A DNA stretch of 64,000 nt from JAOPZW01 sp963764585 (GTDB lineage: Bacteria; Actinomycetota; Thermoleophilia; Solirubrobacterales; Solirubrobacteraceae), in contig CAVXTB010000016.1 in NCBI GenBank assembly GCA_963764585.1, positions 62,001 through 126,000 on the forward strand, written 5' to 3'. The notes under the pieces were generated by a model. The model saw nothing but the letters and a program-made list of their open reading frames with translations, searched no databases and was not told the DNA's origin. This document shows, piece by piece, positions 56,577 to 64,000 of this stretch. The position numbers and the translations under genes are program-made. Each line of letters begins with the position of its first letter. Position 1 is the stretch's first letter.

Positions 56577-59345
56577 ATGTCCCCCCGCATCCTGTTCACC
56601 TCGTTCGGCTTCAACGACCCGGGCGGAGGCACCACCGTGCCGCGCGTCGTCTCCAAGGAGCTGGCCCGCCGCGGTTGGGAGGTCACCGTCTTCCACGCCG
56701 CCACCGCGCCCGATCCCGACGGCGGGCCGTACAGCGTGCGCGAATCGCGCGAGGACGGCGTCGACCTGGTCGCCGTGCACAACCGCCCGCACGGCCTCTG
56801 GGACCTCGGCAACCCGCTGCGCGAGATCGACGATCCCGCGATCACGCGGGCGTTCGCGGACATGCTGGACCGCGTCAGGCCAGACGTCGTGCACTTCCAC
56901 AACCTGCACAACCTCGGCGCCGCGCTGATCGACCAGGCCGCCGCGCGCGGCGTGCCCGCCTACTTCTCCACGCACAACTACTGGCTGGTCTGCCCCCGCG
57001 CCTACCTGATGACCGGCCAGGGCGAGATCTGCGCCGGCCCCGGCGATGACGGCGGCGACTGCGCCTCGTGCGTGGGCTCGCCCGACCGCCCCGGCCACCG
57101 CGAGCGCCTCGGCGCGATCCGGGAGCGCTTCACGCGCGGCGTCGACGTCTGCCTGGCCGTCTCGGACGCGATGCGCTCGACGCTCGCCGCCCAGGGCTAC
57201 CCGGCCGAGATGATCGACGTCGTCCGCCAGGCGGTCCCGGCGACCGACGACGTGTGGGCCAGGCTCGGCTCGACGCGCGCGCCCGGCCGCAGCGGCGAGC
57301 GCCTGACCGTCGCCTTCTTCGGCTCGGCCTACGGCCACAAGGGCCCGCAGCTGCTGGCCGACGCCGCGCAGCGCACCGAGCACGAGCTGCGCGTCCTCAT
57401 CCACGGCGAGGTGCGCCCGCCGATGGAGAAGCTGCTGCGCCGCATCGACGGCCGCGGGGTCGTCGAGGTGCGCGGCGAGTTCACGTCCTCGGAGCTTCCC
57501 GACCTGCTGGCCGGCGTCGATGCCGCCGTCATGCCCTCGATGTGGTGGGACTGCGCGCCGCTGGCCGCCGCCGAGTGCCTGGCCGGCCGCGTGCCGCTCG
57601 TCGCGCCGCGTCTCGGCGGCCTCGGCGAGGCCGTCCGCGACGAGGTCGACGGGCTGCTCTTCGAGGGCCTCGACGCCGGCGACCTCGCGCGCCAGCTCGA
57701 CCGCCTGGCGGGCGAGCCCGGCCTGCTCGAGCGGCTGCAGGCCGGCATCGAGGCGCCGCGCCCGTTCGCCGAGTACGTCGACGAGCTCGAGTCCTACTAC
57801 CGCGGCGAGCGCCCCTCGCGAGGCGTCGCGCGGCCCGCGCCGACGGCGGTCACCTGGCAGGGCGACCACGGCCTGCACACGAGCCTTTCGACGATCAACG
57901 ACGCGGTCTGCGAGCGCATCGAGCGCCACGGCGTGCGCGTGCAGCGCGTGCGCCGCGACGGCGTCGCGCTCGACGCGCCGCTGCCCCATCCGGCCGCCGT
58001 CGAGGTCCGCCACCAGTGGCCGCCCGACCTGCGCCCGCCGCGCTCGGGCCGCCTGGCGGTCATCCAGCCGTGGGAGTTCGGCGCCATCCCCGTCGACTGG
58101 GTCGCTCCGCTGCAGCGCGACGTCGACGAGGTCTGGGTCCCCAGCGAGCACGTGCGGGCGATGTACCTGCAGGCGGGGCTCGACGCCGATCGCGTGCATG
58201 TGGTGGCGAACGGGGTGGACCTCGATCGCTTCGCGCCGCAGGGGCGCAGCCTGGAGCTCGAGGCGCCGGGCCTGCGCTTCCTCTTCGTCGGCGGCGCGAT
58301 CGCGCGCAAGGGCGTCGACGTGCTGCTCGCCGCATGGCAGACGGCGTTCGCCGGCCGCGACGACGTCACCCTCGTCGTCAAGGACTTCGGCTCGGGCGGC
58401 GTCTATCGCAATGTCGACCGCTCGGCGCTGGAGGCGCTGGCCGCCTCGGGCGCCACGCCGCGCGTCGTGTACCTCGACCGCGACCTGCCCGACGACGAGC
58501 TCGCCGCGCTGTACCGCTCGTGCGACGTCTTCGTGCACCCCTACCGCGGCGAGGGCTTCGCCATGCCGGTGCTCGAGGCGATGGCCAGCGGTCTCCCGGT
58601 CATCACGACGGCCGGGGGCCCGACCGACGAGTTCTGCCCGCCGCAGGCCGGCTGGCGCATCGACGCGGAGCGCCGCGCGATGCGCGGCGGGCGCGTCGAG
58701 CACTTCGACACGGCCGGCGAGCCGTGGATGCTCGAGCCGAGCGTCGACCACCTCATTGCCCTCCTGCGCGAGGCCGCCGGCGCGAGCGCCGCCGAGCGCT
58801 CCGCCCGCGGGGCGGCCGGCCGCTCGGCCGCCGAGCGCTACTCCTGGGACGTCGTGACCGCGGCCTACGCGGGCCGCGTGCGCGCGCTCGCCCAGCGCCC
58901 GCTGCGCATCGCGGGCGAGCCGATCGAGGCGCTCGAGCAGGCATCGGGCACGCGCGTGCTGGCGACGCCGGCGTGGCGCACCGACGACGACCTCGGCGCC
59001 CTGCTCGCCGCCTGGGGCCAGGCCGCCCCGGCCGGCACCGACGCCACGCTGTTCCTGCTCGCCGACCCCGACGTCGACGGCGAGCCCGCGGCGCTCCAGG
59101 CGCGCGTGATGGCGGCGGCGAGCGCGGCCGGCGCCGACCTCGACGACTGCGCCGACATCGCCGTGCTGCAGCTGCGCGCCTACCCCGGTCGCGACGCCGC
59201 CCTGCATGCGGGCGCCGACGTCTACGTCCCGCTGCACCGCGCCTGCAACGGCCACGAGCGCCACGCTCGCGCGGCGGGGTCGGCAGTGCTGGCGCCCGAG
59301 AGCCTGCGCGCATGGCTCGCCGCCGACGAGCGAGTGGCAGCTTGA
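56577..59345 (+). CDS. Large double GT4 glycosyltransferase
   Basis: 922 residues from ATG 56577, with GGGGGA 6 nt upstream; ATG 56562 is possible. Two GT-B/GT4 units: the first (about 1-400) starts FTSFGFNDPGGGTTVPRVVS and has DVVHFHNLHNLG and YFSTHNYWLVCPRAYLMTGQ with a Cys-rich stretch. The second (about 440-770) has FLFVGGAIARKGVDVLLAAW and DVFVHPYRGEGFAMPVLEAM. A helical C-terminal domain follows (about 780-922). It probably adds two sugars to one acceptor. With the sigma-28 site, flagellin glycan synthesis is a reasonable inference. Confidence 0.82.
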   Translation: MSPRILFTSFGFNDPGGGTTVPRVVSKELARRGWEVTVFHAATAPDPDGGPYSVRESREDGVDLVAVHNRPHGLWDLGNPLREIDDPAITRAFADMLDRVRPDVVHFHNLHNLGAALIDQAAARGVPAYFSTHNYWLVCPRAYLMTGQGEICAGPGDDGGDCASCVGSPDRPGHRERLGAIRERFTRGVDVCLAVSDAMRSTLAAQGYPAEMIDVVRQAVPATDDVWARLGSTRAPGRSGERLTVAFFGSAYGHKGPQLLADAAQRTEHELRVLIHGEVRPPMEKLLRRIDGRGVVEVRGEFTSSELPDLLAGVDAAVMPSMWWDCAPLAAAECLAGRVPLVAPRLGGLGEAVRDEVDGLLFEGLDAGDLARQLDRLAGEPGLLERLQAGIEAPRPFAEYVDELESYYRGERPSRGVARPAPTAVTWQGDHGLHTSLSTINDAVCERIERHGVRVQRVRRDGVALDAPLPHPAAVEVRHQWPPDLRPPRSGRLAVIQPWEFGAIPVDWVAPLQRDVDEVWVPSEHVRAMYLQAGLDADRVHVVANGVDLDRFAPQGRSLELEAPGLRFLFVGGAIARKGVDVLLAAWQTAFAGRDDVTLVVKDFGSGGVYRNVDRSALEALAASGATPRVVYLDRDLPDDELAALYRSCDVFVHPYRGEGFAMPVLEAMASGLPVITTAGGPTDEFCPPQAGWRIDAERRAMRGGRVEHFDTAGEPWMLEPSVDHLIALLREAAGASAAERSARGAAGRSAAERYSWDVVTAAYAGRVRALAQRPLRIAGEPIEALEQASGTRVLATPAWRTDDDLGALLAAWGQAAPAGTDATLFLLADPDVDGEPAALQARVMAAASAAGADLDDCADIAVLQLRAYPGRDAALHAGADVYVPLHRACNGHERHARAAGSAVLAPESLRAWLAADERVAA

Positions 59346-62300
59346 CGCGCCCTCTCAACCTCCTCGTCGTCCACTCCGAGGTCCCGCTCCGCGACCAGGG
59401 CTCGCTGTCGCTGCGCCTGTGGCGAATGCTCGAGCTGCTCGCCGCCGACGGCCACTCGGTCACGCTGCTCGCGCGCGGCGGCCACAACCAGGAGCGCTAC
59501 GCGCTCGAGCTCGAAGGCCTGGGGATCGAGGTCGTTCGCGGCGATCCCGTCCGCTCCGCCGAGCGCGGCCGCCGCATCCCCGGGGTCCCGCTCGACGTTC
59601 CGGCGCTGCTGCGTGCCGGGCACTTCGACGTCGCGCTGATCTCGCTCTTCGAGGTGGCCGAGCAGTACCTGCCGCTCCTGCGCACGCACAGCCCGGCCAC
59701 GCGCGTGATCGTCGACTCCGTCGACGTCCATTGGCTGCGCGAGCAGCGTGGCGCCGAGCTGTCGGGCGATCCCGGGCAGATCGCCGCGGCCGAGCGCACC
59801 CGCGTGCGCGAGACGGCCGTCTACCAGGCAGCCGACGCTCTTATCGCGGTCAGCGAGCCCGACCTGCAGGCACTCGCCGACATGGCGCCCGAGGTGCCGC
59901 GGACCGTGGTCTCCAACATCCACACCGAGGAGGCCGAGGGCCCCGGCTTCGCCGAGCGCTCCGGGATCCTCTTCGTCGGGAACTTCTCCCACGAGCCCAA
60001 CGTCGACGCCGTCGTGCACTTCTGCGCGACCGCGTGGCCCGAGATCCGCCGCCGGGTGCCCGACGCGCGCCTGACGCTCGTCGGCCCGTACGCCCCGCCG
60101 GCGGTCAACGCGCTGGCCTGCGAGGACGTCGACGTGCGCGGCTGGGTGCCCGAGCTGGTGCCGCTGCTGGAGTCCGCGCGCGTGTCGGTGGCGCCGCTGC
60201 GCTTCGGCGCCGGCGTGAAGGGCAAGATCGGCGAGGCGCTCAGCCACGGCCTGCCCGTCGTGTCGACGACGATCGGCGTCGAGGGCATGGGCCTGCAGGA
60301 CGGCGAGCACGTGCTCGTGGCCGACGAGCCATCGGCGTTCGCAGAGGCGGTCGCACGGCTGTACGCCGACGAGGCGCTGTGGAACCGCCTGGCCCGCGGC
60401 GGTCGAGACCGCATCAACGGCCTGCTGTCGCCCGAGGTCGCCGGCGCGGCGCTGCGCGAGCTGCTGGAGACGACCGTCAGAAAGAGCTTCGTGGCTCCGC
60501 GCGACGCCGCCGCGCAGACGCGCTCGCTCGCCGTCTACCTCGATGCCTTCGCGGCGGACGACCCGGTATCGCTCGTCCTGGCCGTGGCCGACGGCGAGAC
60601 GCCCACAGCGGCCGGCGAGCGCGTCATGTCCGCGCTGACCGACCTCGGCGCCGACCCCGCCGCGATCCCCGACGTCGTCGTGACGCCGTGGCCCGATGGC
60701 ACCGCCGCGCCCCGCAACGCGATCGACCTCACCGGCGCCGAGGACGTGGCCGCGCTGCGAGCTGCGCTGGCCGCGCCGCCCGTGCGCCGGCGCACGACGG
60801 TCCCGGCGACGATCGTGGCGCTCGTCCCCGACGATCCCGCCCTCGCGCGCGCTCAGATCGACGCGCTGGCGGCGGCGGGCGAAGGCCTCGACGTCATCCT
60901 CGCCGCCGATGCCCCGAGCCCGGAGCTGCGCGCCCTGCTCGCCGAGTCCGGCGCGACGATCGTCGCCGACCAGCGGCCCCTCGGCCGCCGTGCGCTCGTC
61001 CAGCGCGCCGTCGCCGGCAGCGCCGGCGGTGCCGCAATCGTGCTCGACCCGGCCGTCCTGCCCGCGCCCGGCTTCGCCGAGCCGCTGCTCGCGGCGCTGC
61101 GCGACGGGGCCGCGCTGGCGGCGCCCGTCGTCGACGGCGCTCACGGCTTCACCGCAGGCGCCGACGGCGAGCTGCTGCCGCGCACCGAGCACGACGCAGC
61201 GCTCGACGCGCTCGCCTTCGCCTGCCTTGCCGCGCCGCGCGACCTGTGGCTCGACGCGCCCGGGACGCTGCCCCCGCGCCTCGGCCACGCCGAGACGCAG
61301 CTGGCCGCTTTCGCGCGCGAGCGCGGGCCGCTGGCGGTCGCTGCGCAGGCGCACGCCGCCCTCGCGCCAGCGCCACCCGCCAGCATCGTCATCTGCTCGC
61401 ACAACCGCGCCGGCGACGTGGCCGCGGGCGTCGAGCTGCTGCTGGCCAGCGCCATCGCCCGCAACGGCAGCGAGATCGTCATCGTCGACAACGCCTCGAC
61501 CGACGCGACCGCCGAGGTCGCCGCCGAGCTCGCGGCACGCCACCCCGGCGTCGTGCGGTGGGTCGCCGAGGAGCGCCCCGGCCTCAGCCACGCCCGCAAC
61601 GCCGGCGCCGACGCGGCGCGCCACGAGATCGTCGTCTTCCTCGACGACGACGCCCGGCCCGCGCCGCTGTGGCTCCCGCGCCTGGCGCACGCGCTCGCGC
61701 GGCCCGGGGTCGTCATGGCCGGCGGCCCGATCTGCGCGCTGTGGCCGCAGGAGCACCGCGCGACGCCGCCCGCACGCGGCCTGGAGCGGCTGTACGGCGT
61801 GTGCGACCACGGCGACGCCGAGCGCGACCTCGTCCTGCCCGACCTCGTCTTCGGCGGCAACCTCGCCGTCGCCCGCAGCGCGCTGCGCGCGGCCGGCGGG
61901 TTCGACCCGCAGTTCGGCGTCAGCCCGACCTCACGGCTGGGCGGCGAGGAGGTCGCGGTCGCGTGGCATCTGCACCGCGACGCGATCGGCGCCACGCGCT
62001 GGGTCCCCGGCGCGGCGGTCGGCCACATCATCCCGGCGCAGCGGCTCACCGACGACTACATGCTCGGCCGCTCGCTGCTCGGCGGCATCGAGCGCCCGCG
62101 CCGCGCCGTCGCCATCGAGGGCGCGAGCCGCGAGCAGGTGATCGAGGCCGCCGGGCGCGCCGCGTCCGCGCTGCACCGTGCGCTGCCGCTGGCCGGCGAC
62201 CTCGAGGTCGAGCAGGCCCTGGCCGCCATCGGACGGGCTCCGGCGCCGATGGTCACGCGCACGCTGATGGCCGACCTGCTCGGCGAGATCGTCGGCTGCG

Positions 62301-62404
62301 TCGCCGTGCTCGACGAGCACGAGGCGCACCTCGGCGACCTGCGCCTGCGCGTGCGCCCCGAGCACGGGCGCGGCGTGCTGGGCGCGCTGGCGCTGGCCGC
62401 CTAG
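59342..62404 (+). CDS. Large GT4-GT2 fusion glycosyltransferase
   Basis: 1020 residues from TTG 59342, which overlaps the preceding stop (TTGA). A GT4 domain (about 1-380: LLVVHSEVPLRDQGSLSLRL, ILFVGNFSHEPNVDAVVHFC, APLRFGAGVKGKIGEALSHG) is joined by a less clear middle region to a GT2 domain near 680-900 (ASIVICSHNRAGDVAAGVEL, IVIVDNASTDATAEVAAEL, VVFLDDDARPAPLWL with the DDD motif, GGFDPQFGV). It partners with the preceding gene. Its TAG stop overlaps the stop of the convergent gene. Confidence 0.82.
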   Translation: MTRPLNLLVVHSEVPLRDQGSLSLRLWRMLELLAADGHSVTLLARGGHNQERYALELEGLGIEVVRGDPVRSAERGRRIPGVPLDVPALLRAGHFDVALISLFEVAEQYLPLLRTHSPATRVIVDSVDVHWLREQRGAELSGDPGQIAAAERTRVRETAVYQAADALIAVSEPDLQALADMAPEVPRTVVSNIHTEEAEGPGFAERSGILFVGNFSHEPNVDAVVHFCATAWPEIRRRVPDARLTLVGPYAPPAVNALACEDVDVRGWVPELVPLLESARVSVAPLRFGAGVKGKIGEALSHGLPVVSTTIGVEGMGLQDGEHVLVADEPSAFAEAVARLYADEALWNRLARGGRDRINGLLSPEVAGAALRELLETTVRKSFVAPRDAAAQTRSLAVYLDAFAADDPVSLVLAVADGETPTAAGERVMSALTDLGADPAAIPDVVVTPWPDGTAAPRNAIDLTGAEDVAALRAALAAPPVRRRTTVPATIVALVPDDPALARAQIDALAAAGEGLDVILAADAPSPELRALLAESGATIVADQRPLGRRALVQRAVAGSAGGAAIVLDPAVLPAPGFAEPLLAALRDGAALAAPVVDGAHGFTAGADGELLPRTEHDAALDALAFACLAAPRDLWLDAPGTLPPRLGHAETQLAAFARERGPLAVAAQAHAALAPAPPASIVICSHNRAGDVAAGVELLLASAIARNGSEIVIVDNASTDATAEVAAELAARHPGVVRWVAEERPGLSHARNAGADAARHEIVVFLDDDARPAPLWLPRLAHALARPGVVMAGGPICALWPQEHRATPPARGLERLYGVCDHGDAERDLVLPDLVFGGNLAVARSALRAAGGFDPQFGVSPTSRLGGEEVAVAWHLHRDAIGATRWVPGAAVGHIIPAQRLTDDYMLGRSLLGGIERPRRAVAIEGASREQVIEAAGRAASALHRALPLAGDLEVEQALAAIGRAPAPMVTRTLMADLLGEIVGCVAVLDEHEAHLGDLRLRVRPEHGRGVLGALALAA

Positions 62405-63696
62405 CCGCCGGCCTGCGCCAGCAGCACAGCCGCGTCCTCGTTGCCGGGGTCGCGCTCGAGCACGTGACGCGCGTCGTCGGCGGCTCCCTCCGCGTCGCCC
62501 TGCGCGAGGCGGACCGCGGCGCGGTTCAGCCGCGCGTCGCGATCGTCGGGGTCGACGAAGACGGCCGTGTCGAGGTACGTGCCTGCGTCGGGCCGCGCGA
62601 GCTGATGCAGCGCCACCGCCAAGTCGTTCCACGCGCTGACGTCGGTGGGCACGAGCCGGGTTGCGGCCTCGAAGCGCTCGATGGCGCCCTCGCCGTCGCC
62701 GGTGGCGAAGCGCTCCTCACCCTCCCGGACGAGCGCGCCCGCCCGCGCGTCGTCGCCGGTCGCGCGCGCCGCCTCGCGCAGCACGGCCAGCCCGTCGGAG
62801 CGCCGCTGCTCGACCGCGAGCCTCCACAAGGACTCGCGCAGGCCGCGCGACTGCGGGAAGCGCGCCACGACCTCGAGCAGACGCTCGAGCGGTTGGCGGC
62901 GCCAGTGGTCGATCAGCGCGCCACCGCCGTACAGGCCGTCGAGCGTCGCGCCGAACTCCTCCTCGCTCAAGCCGGCCTTCAGCCCGTCGTCCCACAGGCC
63001 GGTGAAGTCCAGCGTGAGGATGTTGTGTGCGCGATCGGCCCACGAGATCGCGTCCGAGCCGCTGAGCAGGTGTCCGGGCGCGACGACGCACGGCCCGTCG
63101 AGTCCTGCGCGAAAGAACCACAACAGCGGGATGTAGGCGTTCTCGGTGTCGATCGCGGCGACGGCTTCCTGGAAGGCGCTGCGGCGTACGATCGACGCGG
63201 TCAGGAAGGTCAGCCAGTGGTGGTAGCGCTTGTAGAGCTCGGCGGCGGAGGAGAAGCGCTCCGGCGCCTGCGGCGCAGGTGAGCGTGACTTCGGGCGGCC
63301 GGCGTCGTCGACGAACACGTGCGGGACGAAGAGCCAGGCCGGCGTCTCGTCACGCAGCAGCGCCACGATCGTCCGCAGGCCGCCGGGGGCGATCAGGTCG
63401 TCGTCGCCGAAGCACCAGAGGTACTCGCTCGGCGGCGCGTTCTGCACCAGCCACTGCAGATTGCCGACCGGCCCGAGGTTGCTCGGCTGGCGGTGGAGCC
63501 GCAACCACGGCCGCGTCGCAGCCGCCGCGCCCAGCAGCTCCCAGCTGCCGTCGGTCGACACGTTGTCGGCGATCAGCACGACGGCCTCGGGCGCGGCGGG
63601 CAGCTCGGCGTCGAGGCAGCGCAGCAGGGCGCGGAGGTCGTCGATCCGGTTGTACGTCGGTACGCAGATCGCCAGCAGCGGCGCGTCCGCGCTCAT
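62401..63696 (-). CDS. GT2 glycosyltransferase with C-terminal TPR
   Basis: 431 residues from ATG 63696. GT2 domain: LLAICVPTYNRIDDLRALLR, VVLIADNVSTDGSWELLGA, YLWCFGDDDLIAPGGLRTIV with the DDD motif. The C-terminal about 110 residues are TPR-like (LVREGEERFATGDGEGAIER, NRAAVRLAQGDAEGAADDAR). The ATG overlaps the stop of the sugar nucleotidyltransferase, so these are one unit. Likely surface-glycan synthesis. Confidence 0.82.
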   Translation of the reverse strand: MSADAPLLAICVPTYNRIDDLRALLRCLDAELPAAPEAVVLIADNVSTDGSWELLGAAAATRPWLRLHRQPSNLGPVGNLQWLVQNAPPSEYLWCFGDDDLIAPGGLRTIVALLRDETPAWLFVPHVFVDDAGRPKSRSPAPQAPERFSSAAELYKRYHHWLTFLTASIVRRSAFQEAVAAIDTENAYIPLLWFFRAGLDGPCVVAPGHLLSGSDAISWADRAHNILTLDFTGLWDDGLKAGLSEEEFGATLDGLYGGGALIDHWRRQPLERLLEVVARFPQSRGLRESLWRLAVEQRRSDGLAVLREAARATGDDARAGALVREGEERFATGDGEGAIERFEAATRLVPTDVSAWNDLAVALHQLARPDAGTYLDTAVFVDPDDRDARLNRAAVRLAQGDAEGAADDARHVLERDPGNEDAAVLLAQAGG

Positions 63697-64000
63697 GCGT
63701 CCTTGGGCGCCAGCGCGGCCTCCGGCACCGGGTGCACGGCGCCGCGGCGGTCGCCGGCGATCGGCCCGGCGCTCGCGCGGTCGTCCCAGATGCGCCACGG
63801 TGCGCCGCCCTTGCTCCACAGCGAGCGCAGCAGCTCGACGTCGCGCAGCGTGTCGGCGCACTGCCAGAACCCGTCGTGGCGGAACATCCGCAGCTCGCCG
63901 TCTTCCGCGACGCTCTCGAGCGGCTCGCGCTCCAGCACGCAGGAGGCGTCCGGTGAGAGCCGGTCGAGGAACGCCCGCGAGAAGACGAAGAAGCCGCCGT
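63693..64000 (-). CDS. rfbF: Glucose-1-phosphate cytidylyltransferase, C-terminal part
   Basis: The visible about 102 residues read GGFFVFSRAFLDRL, CVLEREPLESVAEDGELRMF and RHDGFWQCADTLRDVELLRS, matching the C-terminal half of RfbF ('CVLE.EPLe.La..gql..y.HdGFWq.mDT.rd...L..lw'). RfbF makes CDP-glucose, the first step to CDP-linked dideoxy or branched sugars. The N-terminus with the nucleotide-binding motif lies beyond the right edge. Confidence 0.88.
   Translation of the reverse strand, partial: GGFFVFSRAFLDRLSPDASCVLEREPLESVAEDGELRMFRHDGFWQCADTLRDVELLRSLWSKGGAPWRIWDDRASAGPIAGDRRGAVHPVPEAALAPKDA

Noticed and set aside
55452..59264. A 1270-codon open frame on the minus strand
   Set aside because: Antisense to DUF354 and glycosyltransferase genes; Arg/Gly/Ala-rich with no domain.
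59222..61810. An 862-codon minus-strand frame
   Set aside because: Antisense to the GT4-GT2 fusion gene; composition typical of a shadow frame.

Overview
The window is very GC-rich, densely packed DNA from a monoderm, flagellated bacterium. Most genes overlap by the ATGA/GTGA type, GTG and TTG starts are common, and the flagellar set lacks the P- and L-ring genes (flgI, flgH) as in Gram-positives. CheC, CheD, FliY, FlbD/SwrD and a YlqH-like mini-FlhB resemble the Bacillus-type system. Together with PT-rich Ig-like repeats in a secreted protease, this suggests a high-GC actinobacterium, perhaps class Thermoleophilia (Solirubrobacterales). That placement is inference.

Layout. 1-4400 (minus): flgL (cut by the window edge), flgK, flgN, flgJ-type rod protein, flgG, flgF. 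4438-5240 (plus): a FliK-like gene and a frameshifted FlhB C-terminal paralogue. 5257-10547 (minus): a non-flagellar island holding a three-gene caspase/TPR module, a small secreted protein, a helical protein and a degraded subtilisin-like protease. 10700-11521 (minus): the flagellar sigma factor fliA. 11683-28412 (plus): a TPR-glycosyltransferase, flaG, fliD, fliS, fliT-like, flgBC, fliEFGHI, a lipoprotein esterase, fliJ, a lytic transglycosylase, fliK, flgD, a small flagellar operon protein, flgE, flbD, cheW. 28420-38455: cheB, cheR, cheA, cheC, cheD, fliM, fliY, cheY, motA, motB, fliL, fliN. 38591-39926: an IS element, followed by an M15 peptidase on the minus strand. 40886-50336: fliO (frameshifted), fliPQR, flhB, flhA, flhF, a PilZ-like protein, two small unknowns, flagellin, and a CHAP-domain protein. 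50369-64000: acetyltransferase, purM, uppP, dedA, a DegT aminotransferase, and a glycosyltransferase cluster ending in a partial glucose-1-phosphate cytidylyltransferase.

Regulation. A recurring motif, TCAAG or TAAAG, then GCCGAT with a fixed 19 nt (sometimes 20) from the start of one to the start of the other, precedes almost every flagellar transcription unit, the fliA gene itself, flagellin, the CHAP protein and two glycosyltransferase loci. It matches the known sigma-28/SigD promoter. I count 17 such sites. At six of them the start codon lies 15-16 nt after the first base of the -10 element, which predicts leaderless mRNAs. One site lies about 60 nt upstream of a strong terminator with no gene between, a candidate sigma-28-driven small RNA (35791-35866).

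How the parts fit. The genes supply almost a full flagellum (export gate, rod, hook, filament, C-ring, stator) and a chemotaxis core with CheB/CheR and CheC/CheD adaptation. No chemoreceptor, FlgM, FlhG, FlgA or FliW was recognised here. Glycosyltransferases under apparent sigma-28 control next to the filament genes suggest flagellin glycosylation. The least explained part is the caspase/TPR module and its unknown partner inserted into the flagellar locus.
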